DNA of 64,000 nucleotides, from NCBI RefSeq assembly GCF_002197845.1, contig NZ_NIDE01000017.1:1224712-1288711 (forward strand). Direction: 5' to 3'. The notes beneath the pieces were generated by a model that was not told the DNA's origin, did not search any database, and worked only from the letters and a program-made list of their open reading frames with translations. Made by a program: the position numbers and the translations under genes. Of the stretch, positions 44,476 through 53,800 are shown piece by piece. Position 1 is the first letter of the stretch, and each line of letters begins with the position of its first letter. The stretch is from Fimbriiglobus ruber (GTDB taxonomy: Bacteria; Planctomycetota; Planctomycetia; Gemmatales; Gemmataceae).

Positions 44476-45492
44476 TCAGGTCCACAAAACGTTCCCGCCG
44501 TCAGCGTCCCGCTGAAACAATCCCGCCGGCCGTTCGATGCTCCCGTCCGCGCGGCGGCACTCCGCACCACCCGCCCCGAGGCGGATCGCGTCGCCGTCCG
44601 CGGTAACGAGCCGGCCCCGCCCGGCACGCACGGCCACGCGCCCGCCCGCCCCCCGGCGGACGCTCCAGAGCCCGTCGCGCGGGAGCGACGGGAACAGCGT
44701 CCCGTCGCCGGCCCCGCACCTCGCCACCCCCGGCGCGTGGGACGCGTGGCAGAGGCCGCACGCCCACCCCATCCCGCGGCCCCACAGATTGAGAATCGTC
44801 TCGGCGGCGACCGGCACGGGCGCGAATTCCGCGGCCGCGGGGCGGGCGGTCGCCGTCACGCGGCAGGGCTGCGTCAGGCCGCTGCGGCGGACCAGGCTCG
44901 CGGCCGGGGCCGCGCCGTCCGGGTGGTGGAACTCGACCCGCGCGACGGCCGGCAGTTCGGAACCGGCGGGCCAACTCAGGCGGTCCCAGTCGGCTTCCGC
45001 CGCGGCAGGCGTCCAGTCCGAGAACACGCCGTTCGACCCCTGGATCATAAGCGAGACCGGCGCGTCGTCGAGAAATTCCAGGTGGGCGTCGAGCTCCACC
45101 GGCCCGAACCCGCGGTAGACCTTCAGGTACGGTGCCCAGTCGGGCGTTTCGTAATCCGCCCAATCGAGAACCTGGGTGTCGGAATTCAACACGACGACGC
45201 TCGGGCGCGGGGCGGCCCGGGCGGCCCACGGCCCCAACACCGCCCCGCGGCCCAACTCCGCGGCCAGCCGGTCCGGGTCCGCGGCCAGCCGCAACACGTC
45301 GGCGATCGGGCGGGCGACGGTGTCACCCAGGAAGACGACGTCCGGGTGGGCCGGCGGCGGGCGTTCGGCGAACGCCTCCAGGATGCTCAGCATCGGGCCG
45401 GCCCACAACGGGGCGGCCGCGGGCGTGGCGTCGCAGATCAGCGTGCTTTTCCTCGCCGGCGCGTCGGGACAGCGGACCTCGAACCACCCCAT
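44476..45492 (-). CDS. Unknown protein with CGLCH motif
   Basis: A 338-residue protein; the ATG at 45490-45492 has GGAG five bases upstream. There is no signal peptide or TM helix. The N-terminal half has an alpha/beta look: VVFLGDTVARPIADVLRLAA and RPSVVVLNSDTQVLDWADYE, followed by LEFLDDAPVSLMIQGSNGVF. Near residues 245-260 lies Cys245-Gly-Leu-Cys248-His249 followed by ARCG; this may be a metal ribbon rather than a heme site, since nothing suggests export. The C-terminal 60 residues look like short beta repeats (GRVAVRAGRGRLVTADGDAI). It lies 29 bases upstream of the HEAT/CxxCH gene in the same operon. No family recognised. Confidence 0.6.
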   Translation of the reverse strand: MGWFEVRCPDAPARKSTLICDATPAAAPLWAGPMLSILEAFAERPPPAHPDVVFLGDTVARPIADVLRLAADPDRLAAELGRGAVLGPWAARAAPRPSVVVLNSDTQVLDWADYETPDWAPYLKVYRGFGPVELDAHLEFLDDAPVSLMIQGSNGVFSDWTPAAAEADWDRLSWPAGSELPAVARVEFHHPDGAAPAASLVRRSGLTQPCRVTATARPAAAEFAPVPVAAETILNLWGRGMGWACGLCHASHAPGVARCGAGDGTLFPSLPRDGLWSVRRGAGGRVAVRAGRGRLVTADGDAIRLGAGGAECRRADGSIERPAGLFQRDADGGNVLWT

Positions 45493-45525
45493 ACCCACTC
45501 CATCGCCGCGGCGGCTACCATGTTC

Positions 45526-47841
45526 TTATTTCTTAAGTCTTTTTCGAAACTCTAACAGGGATGTGGCGGCCGCGGCCCGAAGCTTTGGATCGGTACCGCG
45601 GAGTTCCAAAAACTCCAATTGTTTGAGTACTTTCGTTCGGACATCCGCGGCCGGTTTTCCGTTTCCCCGGTCGCCGCCGGAGAGGGTTGCCGGGTCAATC
45701 GCCCCCAGGACTTCGACCGCCCAGACTCGTAACTCTACCGCGTGACTTTCTCCGGTCGTGGTATTTTTACGCTCGCTCCAGAGCAAGGGTAAGTCGACAA
45801 ATCGGTCCCCGCCCAGTCGTCCGGCAGCGGCTAACACCGTCGGCCGCAGCCCGGGTTGATCTTTGGCCAGCAGTAGGGCGCGATCGGCGATCACCCGCGC
45901 GGCCTGGTCGCGGAGGGGGCCGTCGGCGGCGAGCGACACAACGCCTTCATATAGCCGACAGGCCGGCTCCAGCTTGGCCTTGGCGGCCCGCGCGGCCGTG
46001 ACCTCGATCGCCAGGCCGGCGAACGGACGAAGGAGACGAGTGGCCGCGGCCCGTGCCTCCGGGTCGAAACCACTTCCTCCATCATCCAGGTCGAAAGCCA
46101 GACCGGCAAGCGTGTCGGCGATCGCGCGGTCGCGGCCGGCGTCCGCCCCGCCGGGGCGGCGGTCGATCAGACGACCGCTAGTTTCCAGGGCTTTTAGCAG
46201 TAACGCAGGCGCATCAGGGCGACGGGACTGGGCTTCAACGATAGCCCAGACCTCGGGCCAGACCTCGGGGACGACTTTCTCGGCAGCCCCCGAGGCTGTC
46301 GCCAAGGCGCTCAGTAGAAGTACCTTCTCCGGGGCTCCCACGCTCGAAGACGCGAGCAATTTCCGAGCGCATACCACGTCGTCCGGCGAATTCACGGGCA
46401 ACGCGCAGAGCAAGCCTTCGGCCGCCCCCCGCACGGCCGCGTCGGGGTCCCCCGCGGCTACGACCCTCAGCCGATCGGCAGCCAGCGCGAGCGGGGCCGC
46501 GGCCGCGATTCGGCTGAGGATGCGGCGGCGCGCCTCGGGCCGCGACTCGATTGGTGGTGCGGCATCGGAACCGAGGAGGTCGAACAGGACGGGGCCGGTG
46601 TCTCCCGCCCCCACGCAGCCGCGAACGGCCGCGTCGGAGTCGAGGATCACGTCGACGGCGCAGGCCCGCAGTTCGGCGGGTTCGTTGGCGGACAGCAGGG
46701 GCCGGAACGCGCGGAGAAGGACCGGCGTCTCGCCCGGGTCGTCTTTCAAGATTCGGGCGGCGGCAATCCGGGCTTCGGGAGTCTTGTACCGGCGGTCGTA
46801 ATTGACGGCGACCATCCGGACCACCAATAGCTCCCTCTGCTCGGGCGTCAGCTTGTCGCGCGACATCGCATTTCGCGCGATCTCACGGACCGCGGGTGCC
46901 GCGTCGTCGAGGCGTTCCGCCAGCCACACGAACGCCCCGGGGCGGGCATCCGGCTGGCAACCCGCGAGTGCGGTCGCGACAGCTAATCGCAGATCGGTAG
47001 TGTCTGGCGATTGGTCTCTACCAAGTTTACCTAACTGGTCGATGGCGGACGCCGGGGCGGGTACGCGACCGTACCCCTGAGCCGCATACAACCGGGCCTG
47101 TGGTCTCGCGCCCACGAGCGCGACTCTTAATCGCGCGTCGGTCGGAGGGGTGTCGGCATCCCACTGGCGCAAGACGCCGACCGCGGCGTCCCGGACGGCC
47201 GACGACTCGTCGTTCAGTTGGGCGGCAACCTGGGTCAGCAGCGCTTCACTCGGTCGGGGGCCGCGCTTGTTACGGGCCGCGAGCGACGATAACGCCCGAA
47301 CCTTTGCAGGCGCGTCGCCGGTTTGGAGGGTTTTCGACGGATCGCTTAACTCGTCCACAACCTCCACCGGTTGGGGGACCACCTCCCCATCCGCCGCCGG
47401 GTTTCGGGCGGACGCAGGTTCCGGTGGTGATTGGGTTCGCTGCAAGACCCATAAGTAAAAGAGGCCGGCCGCACCCAAAACACCGAGTGCGAACGTTCCC
47501 GCAACAACGACGGCGAACGTGGACGAGCCCTTTGCGCGACCAGTCGGGGACGATATTAAGGGCGTCGGCTCGATCGGCTTAGCGACCGGGAGCAGGACGG
47601 GCGGTCGTGTCGCCGTCACGGGCACGGCTACGGGGCCGCCCACCAGATCGACATTAGCAAAATCTTCCGCCCCACGTTCCGTGTCGTCGGATCCGACCTC
47701 GGGACTACGCGGCCCGGGCCGATTCGCCGGGAAGTCCGTCGGCGGCACGGACCGGGACGGACCGCACTCGCAGCAGGGTCCGACCGTCTCGCCGGTGGTA
47801 GGTGTTCGCAATAATCCGCAGATCGCGCAGTAATTTTTCAC
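45526..47841 (-). CDS. Zinc-ribbon/TM/HEAT-repeat protein, first gene of the minus-strand arm
   Basis: A 771-residue protein starting with GTG at 47839-47841 after a good GAGGAG. The N-terminus (M)KNYCAICG...CCECG is a zinc ribbon (Cys5, Cys8, Cys23-26). A TM helix lies at about 107-131 (STFAVVVAGTFALGVLGAAG). The rest is a solenoid of HEAT-type helices (AVRDAAVGVLRQWDAD, DLRLAVATALAGCQPDARPG, AVREIARNAMSRDKLTPEQR). The plan is the same as in the protein at 41588, though without CxxCH, so the two are distant paralogues. The zinc ribbon would be cytoplasmic and the solenoid outside, or the reverse. Confidence 0.75.
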   Translation of the reverse strand: MKNYCAICGLLRTPTTGETVGPCCECGPSRSVPPTDFPANRPGPRSPEVGSDDTERGAEDFANVDLVGGPVAVPVTATRPPVLLPVAKPIEPTPLISSPTGRAKGSSTFAVVVAGTFALGVLGAAGLFYLWVLQRTQSPPEPASARNPAADGEVVPQPVEVVDELSDPSKTLQTGDAPAKVRALSSLAARNKRGPRPSEALLTQVAAQLNDESSAVRDAAVGVLRQWDADTPPTDARLRVALVGARPQARLYAAQGYGRVPAPASAIDQLGKLGRDQSPDTTDLRLAVATALAGCQPDARPGAFVWLAERLDDAAPAVREIARNAMSRDKLTPEQRELLVVRMVAVNYDRRYKTPEARIAAARILKDDPGETPVLLRAFRPLLSANEPAELRACAVDVILDSDAAVRGCVGAGDTGPVLFDLLGSDAAPPIESRPEARRRILSRIAAAAPLALAADRLRVVAAGDPDAAVRGAAEGLLCALPVNSPDDVVCARKLLASSSVGAPEKVLLLSALATASGAAEKVVPEVWPEVWAIVEAQSRRPDAPALLLKALETSGRLIDRRPGGADAGRDRAIADTLAGLAFDLDDGGSGFDPEARAAATRLLRPFAGLAIEVTAARAAKAKLEPACRLYEGVVSLAADGPLRDQAARVIADRALLLAKDQPGLRPTVLAAAGRLGGDRFVDLPLLWSERKNTTTGESHAVELRVWAVEVLGAIDPATLSGGDRGNGKPAADVRTKVLKQLEFLELRGTDPKLRAAAATSLLEFRKRLKK

Positions 47842-48328
47842 TGCTCAATCTCCTCGCACCGATTAACCGTAAGAATGAGTTAGTGGTTTTATACGGGTAG
47901 AAACTGACCTTCGTCAAGATAAACAAAATTATCTCAGACTAAAAAATATTCATATCGTGTACTAAATACCGTATGTTTTATTGTTTATCATTATTACATG
48001 TCGCCGAAAAACGGCTCGGTAGGTTCGGCATAATTTTAAGGTTTATTTTTAATCTATCTTTAGCCTGTCGTGCGACTCGGGGGGGGCGGGGGCACGGCCG
48101 AGTGGGCCGGCGTGCTGCTTTCAGCCGCGCTAGAGATAGCGAGCCCCGCGTCGGGCGGTATGAGAACTCAGCCCCGGAAATTTCTACTGCTCTGCCTCCC
48201 GCCGATTTTTCAAGGTCGGCACCATGCTTGCTGTGTCTGACCGTCTCAGAATGACGCCGGAAGAGTCCGAGATCCATTTTGTGTATTTAATATTTCAATC
48301 TGCACCGACTATACAGATAGATATTATT
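47842..48328. other. AT-rich region upstream of the minus-strand arm
   Basis: About 490 bases with no supported gene. The part 47875-48060 is strongly AT-rich (e.g. AAAAAATATTCATATCG near 47941-47957). It borders the right end of the cluster much as 27165-27375 borders the left end. It likely holds the promoter of the gene at 45526. Confidence 0.5.
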
Positions 48329-48694
48329 GGCTCATGAGGCGGCAGGCCGTAACCATCCCGCGCAAGAGCCTCCCGCACCGGCGCTCGGCGCGGGACTCCG
48401 ACCCCGCCGTTCGGCCCGACCGCAAGTCTCCGTCCTACGGCACGTGCCCCTCCGGTCTATGTCTTGTGTGGCGAGCGCGGAGGAGACCTGCGGTCGGCCG
48501 AACGGCGGGGTCGGAGACCCGCACCGAGCGCGGAGGAGACCTGCGGTCGGCCGAACGGCGGGGTCGGAGACCCGCACCGAGCGCGGAGGAGACCTGCGGT
48601 CGGCCGAACGGCGGGGTCGGAGACCCGCGCCGAGTGCGGGCGGCGAACATTCCGCCGAAATGGCACTCCTCGCGCCTCTGCCGCCTCATGAGCC
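48329..48694. mobile_element. Inverted-repeat element, copy 2 (366 bp), with 9-bp target duplication
   Basis: Ends with the same terminal inverted repeat as copy 1 (GGCTCATGAGGCGGCAG on the left and its complement on the right, with some mismatches further in). It is flanked by the perfect 9-bp direct repeat GATATTATT at 48320-48328 and 48695-48703. Inside, one inverted unit (about 48378-48434) faces a block of three direct 53-bp units whose GACCTGCGG cores begin at 48485, 48538 and 48591. The extra units explain why this copy is longer. No coding capacity. Confidence 0.88.
48485..48643. repeat. Three tandem 53-bp units inside element copy 2
   Basis: Starts of the GACCTGCGGTCGGCCGAACG core at 48485, 48538 and 48591 give an exact 53-base period. 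The units are almost identical and differ mainly near the last boundary. Copy 1 of the element has only one such unit in this orientation, so this is an internal expansion. Confidence 0.9.
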
Positions 48695-49036
48695 GATATT
48701 ATTTTATTGGCATGTAAAATCGTAATATCAATTCGCGGCAGTCAATATTCGGCATATTTATTAGAGAAATATTGTTACAAATAGCACCTTTTCATGATTG
48801 TGGTTGTGCCGATTCATTTGTCGGCCGACCGGCCGGCGACGCGAAAGAAGATTTCCGTAAAACTCGGCACAGACGGCCCTATTTCCTGGGTAAATTTTCT
48901 CCGGTCGGGCTCGAGGTATGTTGCCCCTCCCTTCCAACGACCGACGACAATAAGTGTCGACAAAAGTCAACAAAAATTGGCAATGAAAAATAAATATCTG
49001 TCGCTTATGCTTATCCAACTTGTATTGCATAAGATC

Positions 49037-50734
49037 ATGACTTATCCGGTATTGCCAAAGCCACCGGCGCGTCTCACGCCCCGGGTCGTTGCGGTCACTT
49101 GTTTCCTGTTGACGGGCGTGTGCCTGTGGTACGCGGTCACGTTCGGAGCTAACTGCCCGTTCGGCGACGAGTGGGATATTTCTGCCGGGATGACCACCCC
49201 GAAACTCATTTGGATCATTGTTACCGGCCACCACAACGAACACCGATACCCCCTCGGGCAATTGGTGTGGTACGGGTTGACGGCTGCCGCCGGGTACGAC
49301 TTCCGGGCCGGGGGGATCGCGAACGTGGGGCTGGTGGCCGCGCTCGCTTACGGCCTTGCCCGGTTGGCCGCTCGTGTTGGTGGCGGCCCGCATCCGGCCG
49401 ACGTGCTGTTCCCCGCGCTGCTGTTGAACTTCGGGCACGCCGAGAAGTGGCTGATGGGCTACCAGCTCACCATGACCGTGCCGTTCGTCGCCCTCGGGGG
49501 CATTTTGGCCGCGGCGGCGACCTGTCGGCCGGGGGCGGAAACCCGCTCCGGGTGCATCACCGGCGGGTCGTTGCTGATCGGGATGACCGGCGGGGCTTAC
49601 GGCCTGTCGATGGTACCGCCGGCCGCCACCTGGCTCGTATACCTGGCGTGGCGAGTCTGGCGGCGGGACCGAACCCCGGGACGGGCCGCGGGCCTGTTGG
49701 TCCCCCCCGCGTTGGCGATCGGGTACACGGCATTTTGCGTGGCCACCCGATCGTCGGGCGGTCCGGCCCAGCCCCCGTTCGATCCCGAGCGGGCCGCGCT
49801 CGCGTGGCTCCAGGGGTTCGGCCTGACGCTCGGGAGTTGGATCGGCATACTCTATGCGCCGTACTCCGGGCTGTTGGTTCTGGGCATCGATGCGGTCGCC
49901 GTCGGCCGCTTACTCTGGGTCGCGGCGGCGAGTCGCGACGAACGACCGGCGGCGGCCGGGATACTGGCAGTGTGGTCCACGATGGTGATTGCGGCCGCGG
50001 GGGTGGCGGTCTTCCGGGGCGGCTTTGCCGACCGGAACGGCCTACCGATGGCGCTCCACGGCTGCGCCGCCGTCATCGCACTCCGTCGGTTTCCGCTGCC
50101 CGTCAGGGGCGGGCGACTGATCGCCGCGTGTGCCGGGGTCGGTCTGGCGGCCGCGGTGGTGGTGGGTAACTGGAAGCCGGGGATGGACTACGGCATTATC
50201 CATCGCTTCCAGTACGACGTTTTGAAAGACGATGTCGTGGCCGGAATGCCGGCCGAGTTCTTGGCGGAAAAACACGCCGAACATCTCGTCTCGTTCCCCG
50301 CTGACCCTGCGCTTCGGGCTCGTTTGGCGGCCCGTATGGATGATCTCCGTCGTGCCGAGATCGGGTGGTTCCGATCCACGCCCGCGAACCCCAGGACGAC
50401 CGATGTGCCGGCTCCACCGTTTGTTCCGGTGACGTTTGAAGGGCCGGACCGAATATCGGCGCCGGTCCCCGGTCCGGGGCGGTTCGCATACGGCGCCCGG
50501 GTGAGGCTCGAACCGGGCGGCGAAACGGCATGGGTCCAAATTGTCATGGAATGGCCGGCCAACGGCGAGACGCCGGCCGGAAAGGCGAGCGTTTTTATCC
50601 ATCTCGAACCGAAAGAGCAGACGACCGTTTTCTGGGTAAACGCTCGACCGGAAAAGGTGACGTTCCGGGGCGTGAGCCCGATGGCTGCGGTCAAGGTAAC
50701 GGGCATCACCTGGATGGTGCCGACCGGCGATTGA
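49037..50734 (+). CDS. Polytopic membrane protein of unknown function
   Basis: A 565-residue protein if started at ATG 49037 (MTYPVLPKPPARLTPRVVAV). The frame is open to 48794, but that part is AT-rich with unlike codon use; ATG 48983 is another choice. No clear ribosome site decides it. About ten hydrophobic helices run to residue 390. The first loop carries FGDEWDI...HHNEHRYPLGQL, a pattern seen in planctomycete membrane proteins thought to resemble GT-C glycosyltransferases. The C-terminal 170 residues are soluble and beta-rich (RISAPVPGPGRFAYGARVRL). Substrate unknown. Confidence 0.7.
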   Translation: MTYPVLPKPPARLTPRVVAVTCFLLTGVCLWYAVTFGANCPFGDEWDISAGMTTPKLIWIIVTGHHNEHRYPLGQLVWYGLTAAAGYDFRAGGIANVGLVAALAYGLARLAARVGGGPHPADVLFPALLLNFGHAEKWLMGYQLTMTVPFVALGGILAAAATCRPGAETRSGCITGGSLLIGMTGGAYGLSMVPPAATWLVYLAWRVWRRDRTPGRAAGLLVPPALAIGYTAFCVATRSSGGPAQPPFDPERAALAWLQGFGLTLGSWIGILYAPYSGLLVLGIDAVAVGRLLWVAAASRDERPAAAGILAVWSTMVIAAAGVAVFRGGFADRNGLPMALHGCAAVIALRRFPLPVRGGRLIAACAGVGLAAAVVVGNWKPGMDYGIIHRFQYDVLKDDVVAGMPAEFLAEKHAEHLVSFPADPALRARLAARMDDLRRAEIGWFRSTPANPRTTDVPAPPFVPVTFEGPDRISAPVPGPGRFAYGARVRLEPGGETAWVQIVMEWPANGETPAGKASVFIHLEPKEQTTVFWVNARPEKVTFRGVSPMAAVKVTGITWMVPTGD

Positions 50735-50771
50735 TGTGACTTGCGTGAGACGAGGACAGTAAGGTAAGTCA

Positions 50772-50816
50772 GCGGGGGACGGTGATGGGACCAGTTGGCC
50801 CATCACCGTCCCCCGC
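50772..50816. terminator. Perfect 18-bp hairpin between convergent genes
   Basis: Arms 50772-50789 and 50799-50816 are perfect complements around a 9-base loop. It lies 38 bases past the plus-strand stop and 24 bases past the minus-strand stop, so it can serve both genes. No clear T-run on either side. Confidence 0.8.
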
Positions 50817-50839
50817 GACTTTGCAGCCTATCCCCCTCC

Positions 50840-53800
50840 TTACTTCGCCTCGATCATGATGCTCTCCGAGTGGCTGTTGAATTCGGGGGCGTACAAGCAC
50901 TGGATGTTCGCCAGGCCGGTCGGGTATTTGCCGCGGTGCTGGACGCGGAGGGCGTACTCGAACACGTACGTCCCCTTCGGCAGGTAGTCCATGAAGAAGT
51001 GCGAGGCCGTGTCCTTCGTCGCCTCGTAGTAGCCGAGGCCGTCCTGGTACTTGTAGCGAGATAGCACGTTCACCGGCTCGGTGCCGCTGCCGCGGTGGTC
51101 CTTGAGGTGAACGTACTCCATGTCCCGGTCGGTCCGCAAGACGATGCGGACCACCAGTTCGTCGCCCACGGCGACCGGGCCGGTGACTGCTTCCAACACC
51201 GGCCCGGTCTTGGTGAACACACGCTTGAACAGCTTCTTCTCCAGCTTCAACGGCGTGCCCGTGTGCGGCGTGACCTTGCTCACGTCCTCCAGGTATTGCC
51301 AGTGGGCCGCGCCCCACGAGACGCCTGCGTCAGCCTTTGTCACCTTGATCGTGCCGAACTCGGGCTTCACCTCGCTGCGGACGAACTTCTGCTCGTAATA
51401 GCCGGTCCCGGCCTCGACCGCCTCGGGCTTGATGTGTTCGGCGCCCAGGGTCACGTCCACCAGTTCGTCCGAGGCGAGCAGGTTGTCGCCGCGGAGAAGC
51501 AGGGCGTAAGCCGCGTCGGCCGTCGCCTTGGTCGTCTTCCAGTTCTGGGTCTGTTTCTGCTTGAGCAGCCAGACCTTACACTCTTCAACGGCCTTGGCGT
51601 CGTTGGCCACCTCGTCGAGCGCCTCGATCATCACCGCTTGCGTCTCGATCGGGGCGTGATACCACCACCACGAATACTCCGTGTCCCGCCAGAACATGCC
51701 CATTTCTTCGTTCGTGACCGACCGCTCCTTGATCGAGGCCAGGATGCCGGCGGGCGTCTCCTTGTCGCCGAACCGCTTGAGCGCGAGGGCGAGGTGGGCC
51801 TGCCCCTGGCGGTTGGCGAGTTGCAGCCAGTGCTTCTTCGCCTGCCCCTGCCAGTAGGTCACCGCCTCCTGGTGTTCCTTCGCCACCGGCTTGTCCTGGA
51901 GGAAGAAGCTGCGGCCGTAGAGGTAGAGGGCGATCGTCGTGGACAGGTGGTTGTCGTCCTTGTTCTTGCTGTGGGCGAGGATGTCGCGGTAGATCTTGTC
52001 CGCCCAGGCGTCGAGCCGCGTGAGCGACTTGACGGCCGGGGCCACGTCGAGTTTCACGCCGAGGTGCCGTAGGCGGCCGAAGCCGGTGGTGATGTAGAGC
52101 GTGATGTAGTCGTTCGCCGGGCCGCCGGGGAACCAGGGCCAGGCGCCGTCGCCGTGCTGCATCTCGGCCAGCTTGCGGAGTTGCCGTGCCGTCTCCTCGT
52201 TCAGCCGGTTGTCGTCGAACAGGATGCCGACGTTCCGCCGGGCTTCGGACTCCTTCAACGCGGCCCGGACCCACGGCGTCTCCGCCAGGATGACGGACTT
52301 CACGTCCTGGTTCTTCTCCAGCGGGCTGTCCAGCGCCGGCGTGTTCTTCCACTGGTCGAAGACCTTGCGGATCTTCGGGTTGCTCTGGGCGACGCTCCGG
52401 GCCAGGGCGTTCGCGTAGAGCCGGTTGAACACCTGCTCGCTGCACTCCAGTTGCGATTCCATCAGGTACGGCAGCGCCATGACCGCGTACCACGCCGGGT
52501 TCGAGGTCATCTGCACCGTCAGGCTCTGCGTCTTGAGCGTGTCGGACTTGGCCGACTCGCGGAGCTTGGCGAAGTCGAACGTCTTGGTCGTCTTCCCGCG
52601 GATCGGCAGCGGCAGCGATTCGGTCACGAGAATCCGCTTCGAGAGGACCGGCAGCGCTCCTTCTTCGCCGTCGCTGAACCGGTCGGTCGCGCCGACGGCC
52701 TTGTACGTGACCGGCCCCATGCCGTCCGGGACGGTCAGCTTCCAGGAAAAGCTCTTCGATTCCTTGGACGCGATCTCAAACGGTTGGTCGGCCGTCTCCG
52801 TGTTGCCGATGTCGATGTCGACCGGTTTGCCGGTCCGCGCGTCGGCGAAGGTGAGCCGGACTTTCCCGGTCGCCCGGCCGGATGCCTGGTTGCTCACCTT
52901 GACGGAGAACTCCAGGAGGTCGCCTTCGCGGAGGAACCGCGGTGGGTTGGGCTGGACCATGAGGTCTTTCGCCGTCACCGTTTCGCCACCGAGGAAGCCA
53001 CTCCGGAGTTCGCGGTCGTGGGCGAAGCCGAGGAACTTCCACTTGGTCAGCGCCTCGGGCATCGTGAATTCCATCCGTACTTCGCCCGCCTGGTCCGAAA
53101 CCAGGTGCGGGAAGAAGAACGCGGTCTCCTGGAGGTTCACGCGGGCGGACACCTTCGAGAGGTCCGGCCCCTGATCGGCCCCGCCCCCGGGCGGTACGCT
53201 GGCTTCGGCCCGCTTGTCCCCGCCGTCGTCCCCCTTGCGTCGGGCTCCGTTCTGAGCTTCGACGCCGTCGCGTTCAAAACCGAGAGCCGCTTTCTCTCCG
53301 AGGGCGCGATTCTGCCGCAACTGCTCGCCCCCGCCCATGCCACCCGGCGCAGCCGCGGCCATCGGCACCGCACCGCCGCCGAAGCCCCCGCGGCCCCGGA
53401 ATTCGTACCAGTGCAGGTTTACCGTCACGTCCGCGGGGAACGCCCGGTGCGTACCCGGGGCGATCTGTTTGAACGGCAGCACCCAACTCCCCGTGAGGTC
53501 GTTGAAATATTTGGCTGCATTTTCAAACTGAGCGTTCCGGTTCGAGTGGTCCTGGCGGAACACGTTGAACTTGTGCAGCCAGTCGTGCGGCAGGTAAGCG
53601 TCGAGCGATTCGTCGTACAGGGCGGCGACCATCTCGGCGACCGCCTTCTTGGCGTCCGGCCCGGTGACGACGGCCGTCCACTTTTCCTTCTGGCCCGGTT
53701 CGAGCTTGGAGACGAACCGCTCCCATTTCACCTTTAAGTCTTTGTTGGTCCAGGGCACGTCGACGTGCCGGGAGTCGAGGTACGCGCGGTTCTCGCGGAC

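Noticed and set aside
48379-48650. Direct repeats inside element copy 2 considered as a CRISPR array
   Set aside because: The 53-bp units abut without variable spacers, also occur inverted, and lie between terminal inverted repeats with a target duplication; no cas genes are present.
48327-48725. Open frames on both strands within the inverted-repeat elements (also 26896-27213 and 58379-58606)
   Set aside because: They change frame between copies, and the conserved feature is the inverted repeat, not a protein.
50734-50840. Possible small RNA gene in the hairpin between the convergent genes
   Set aside because: A single perfect stem between two stop codons is better explained as a shared terminator.
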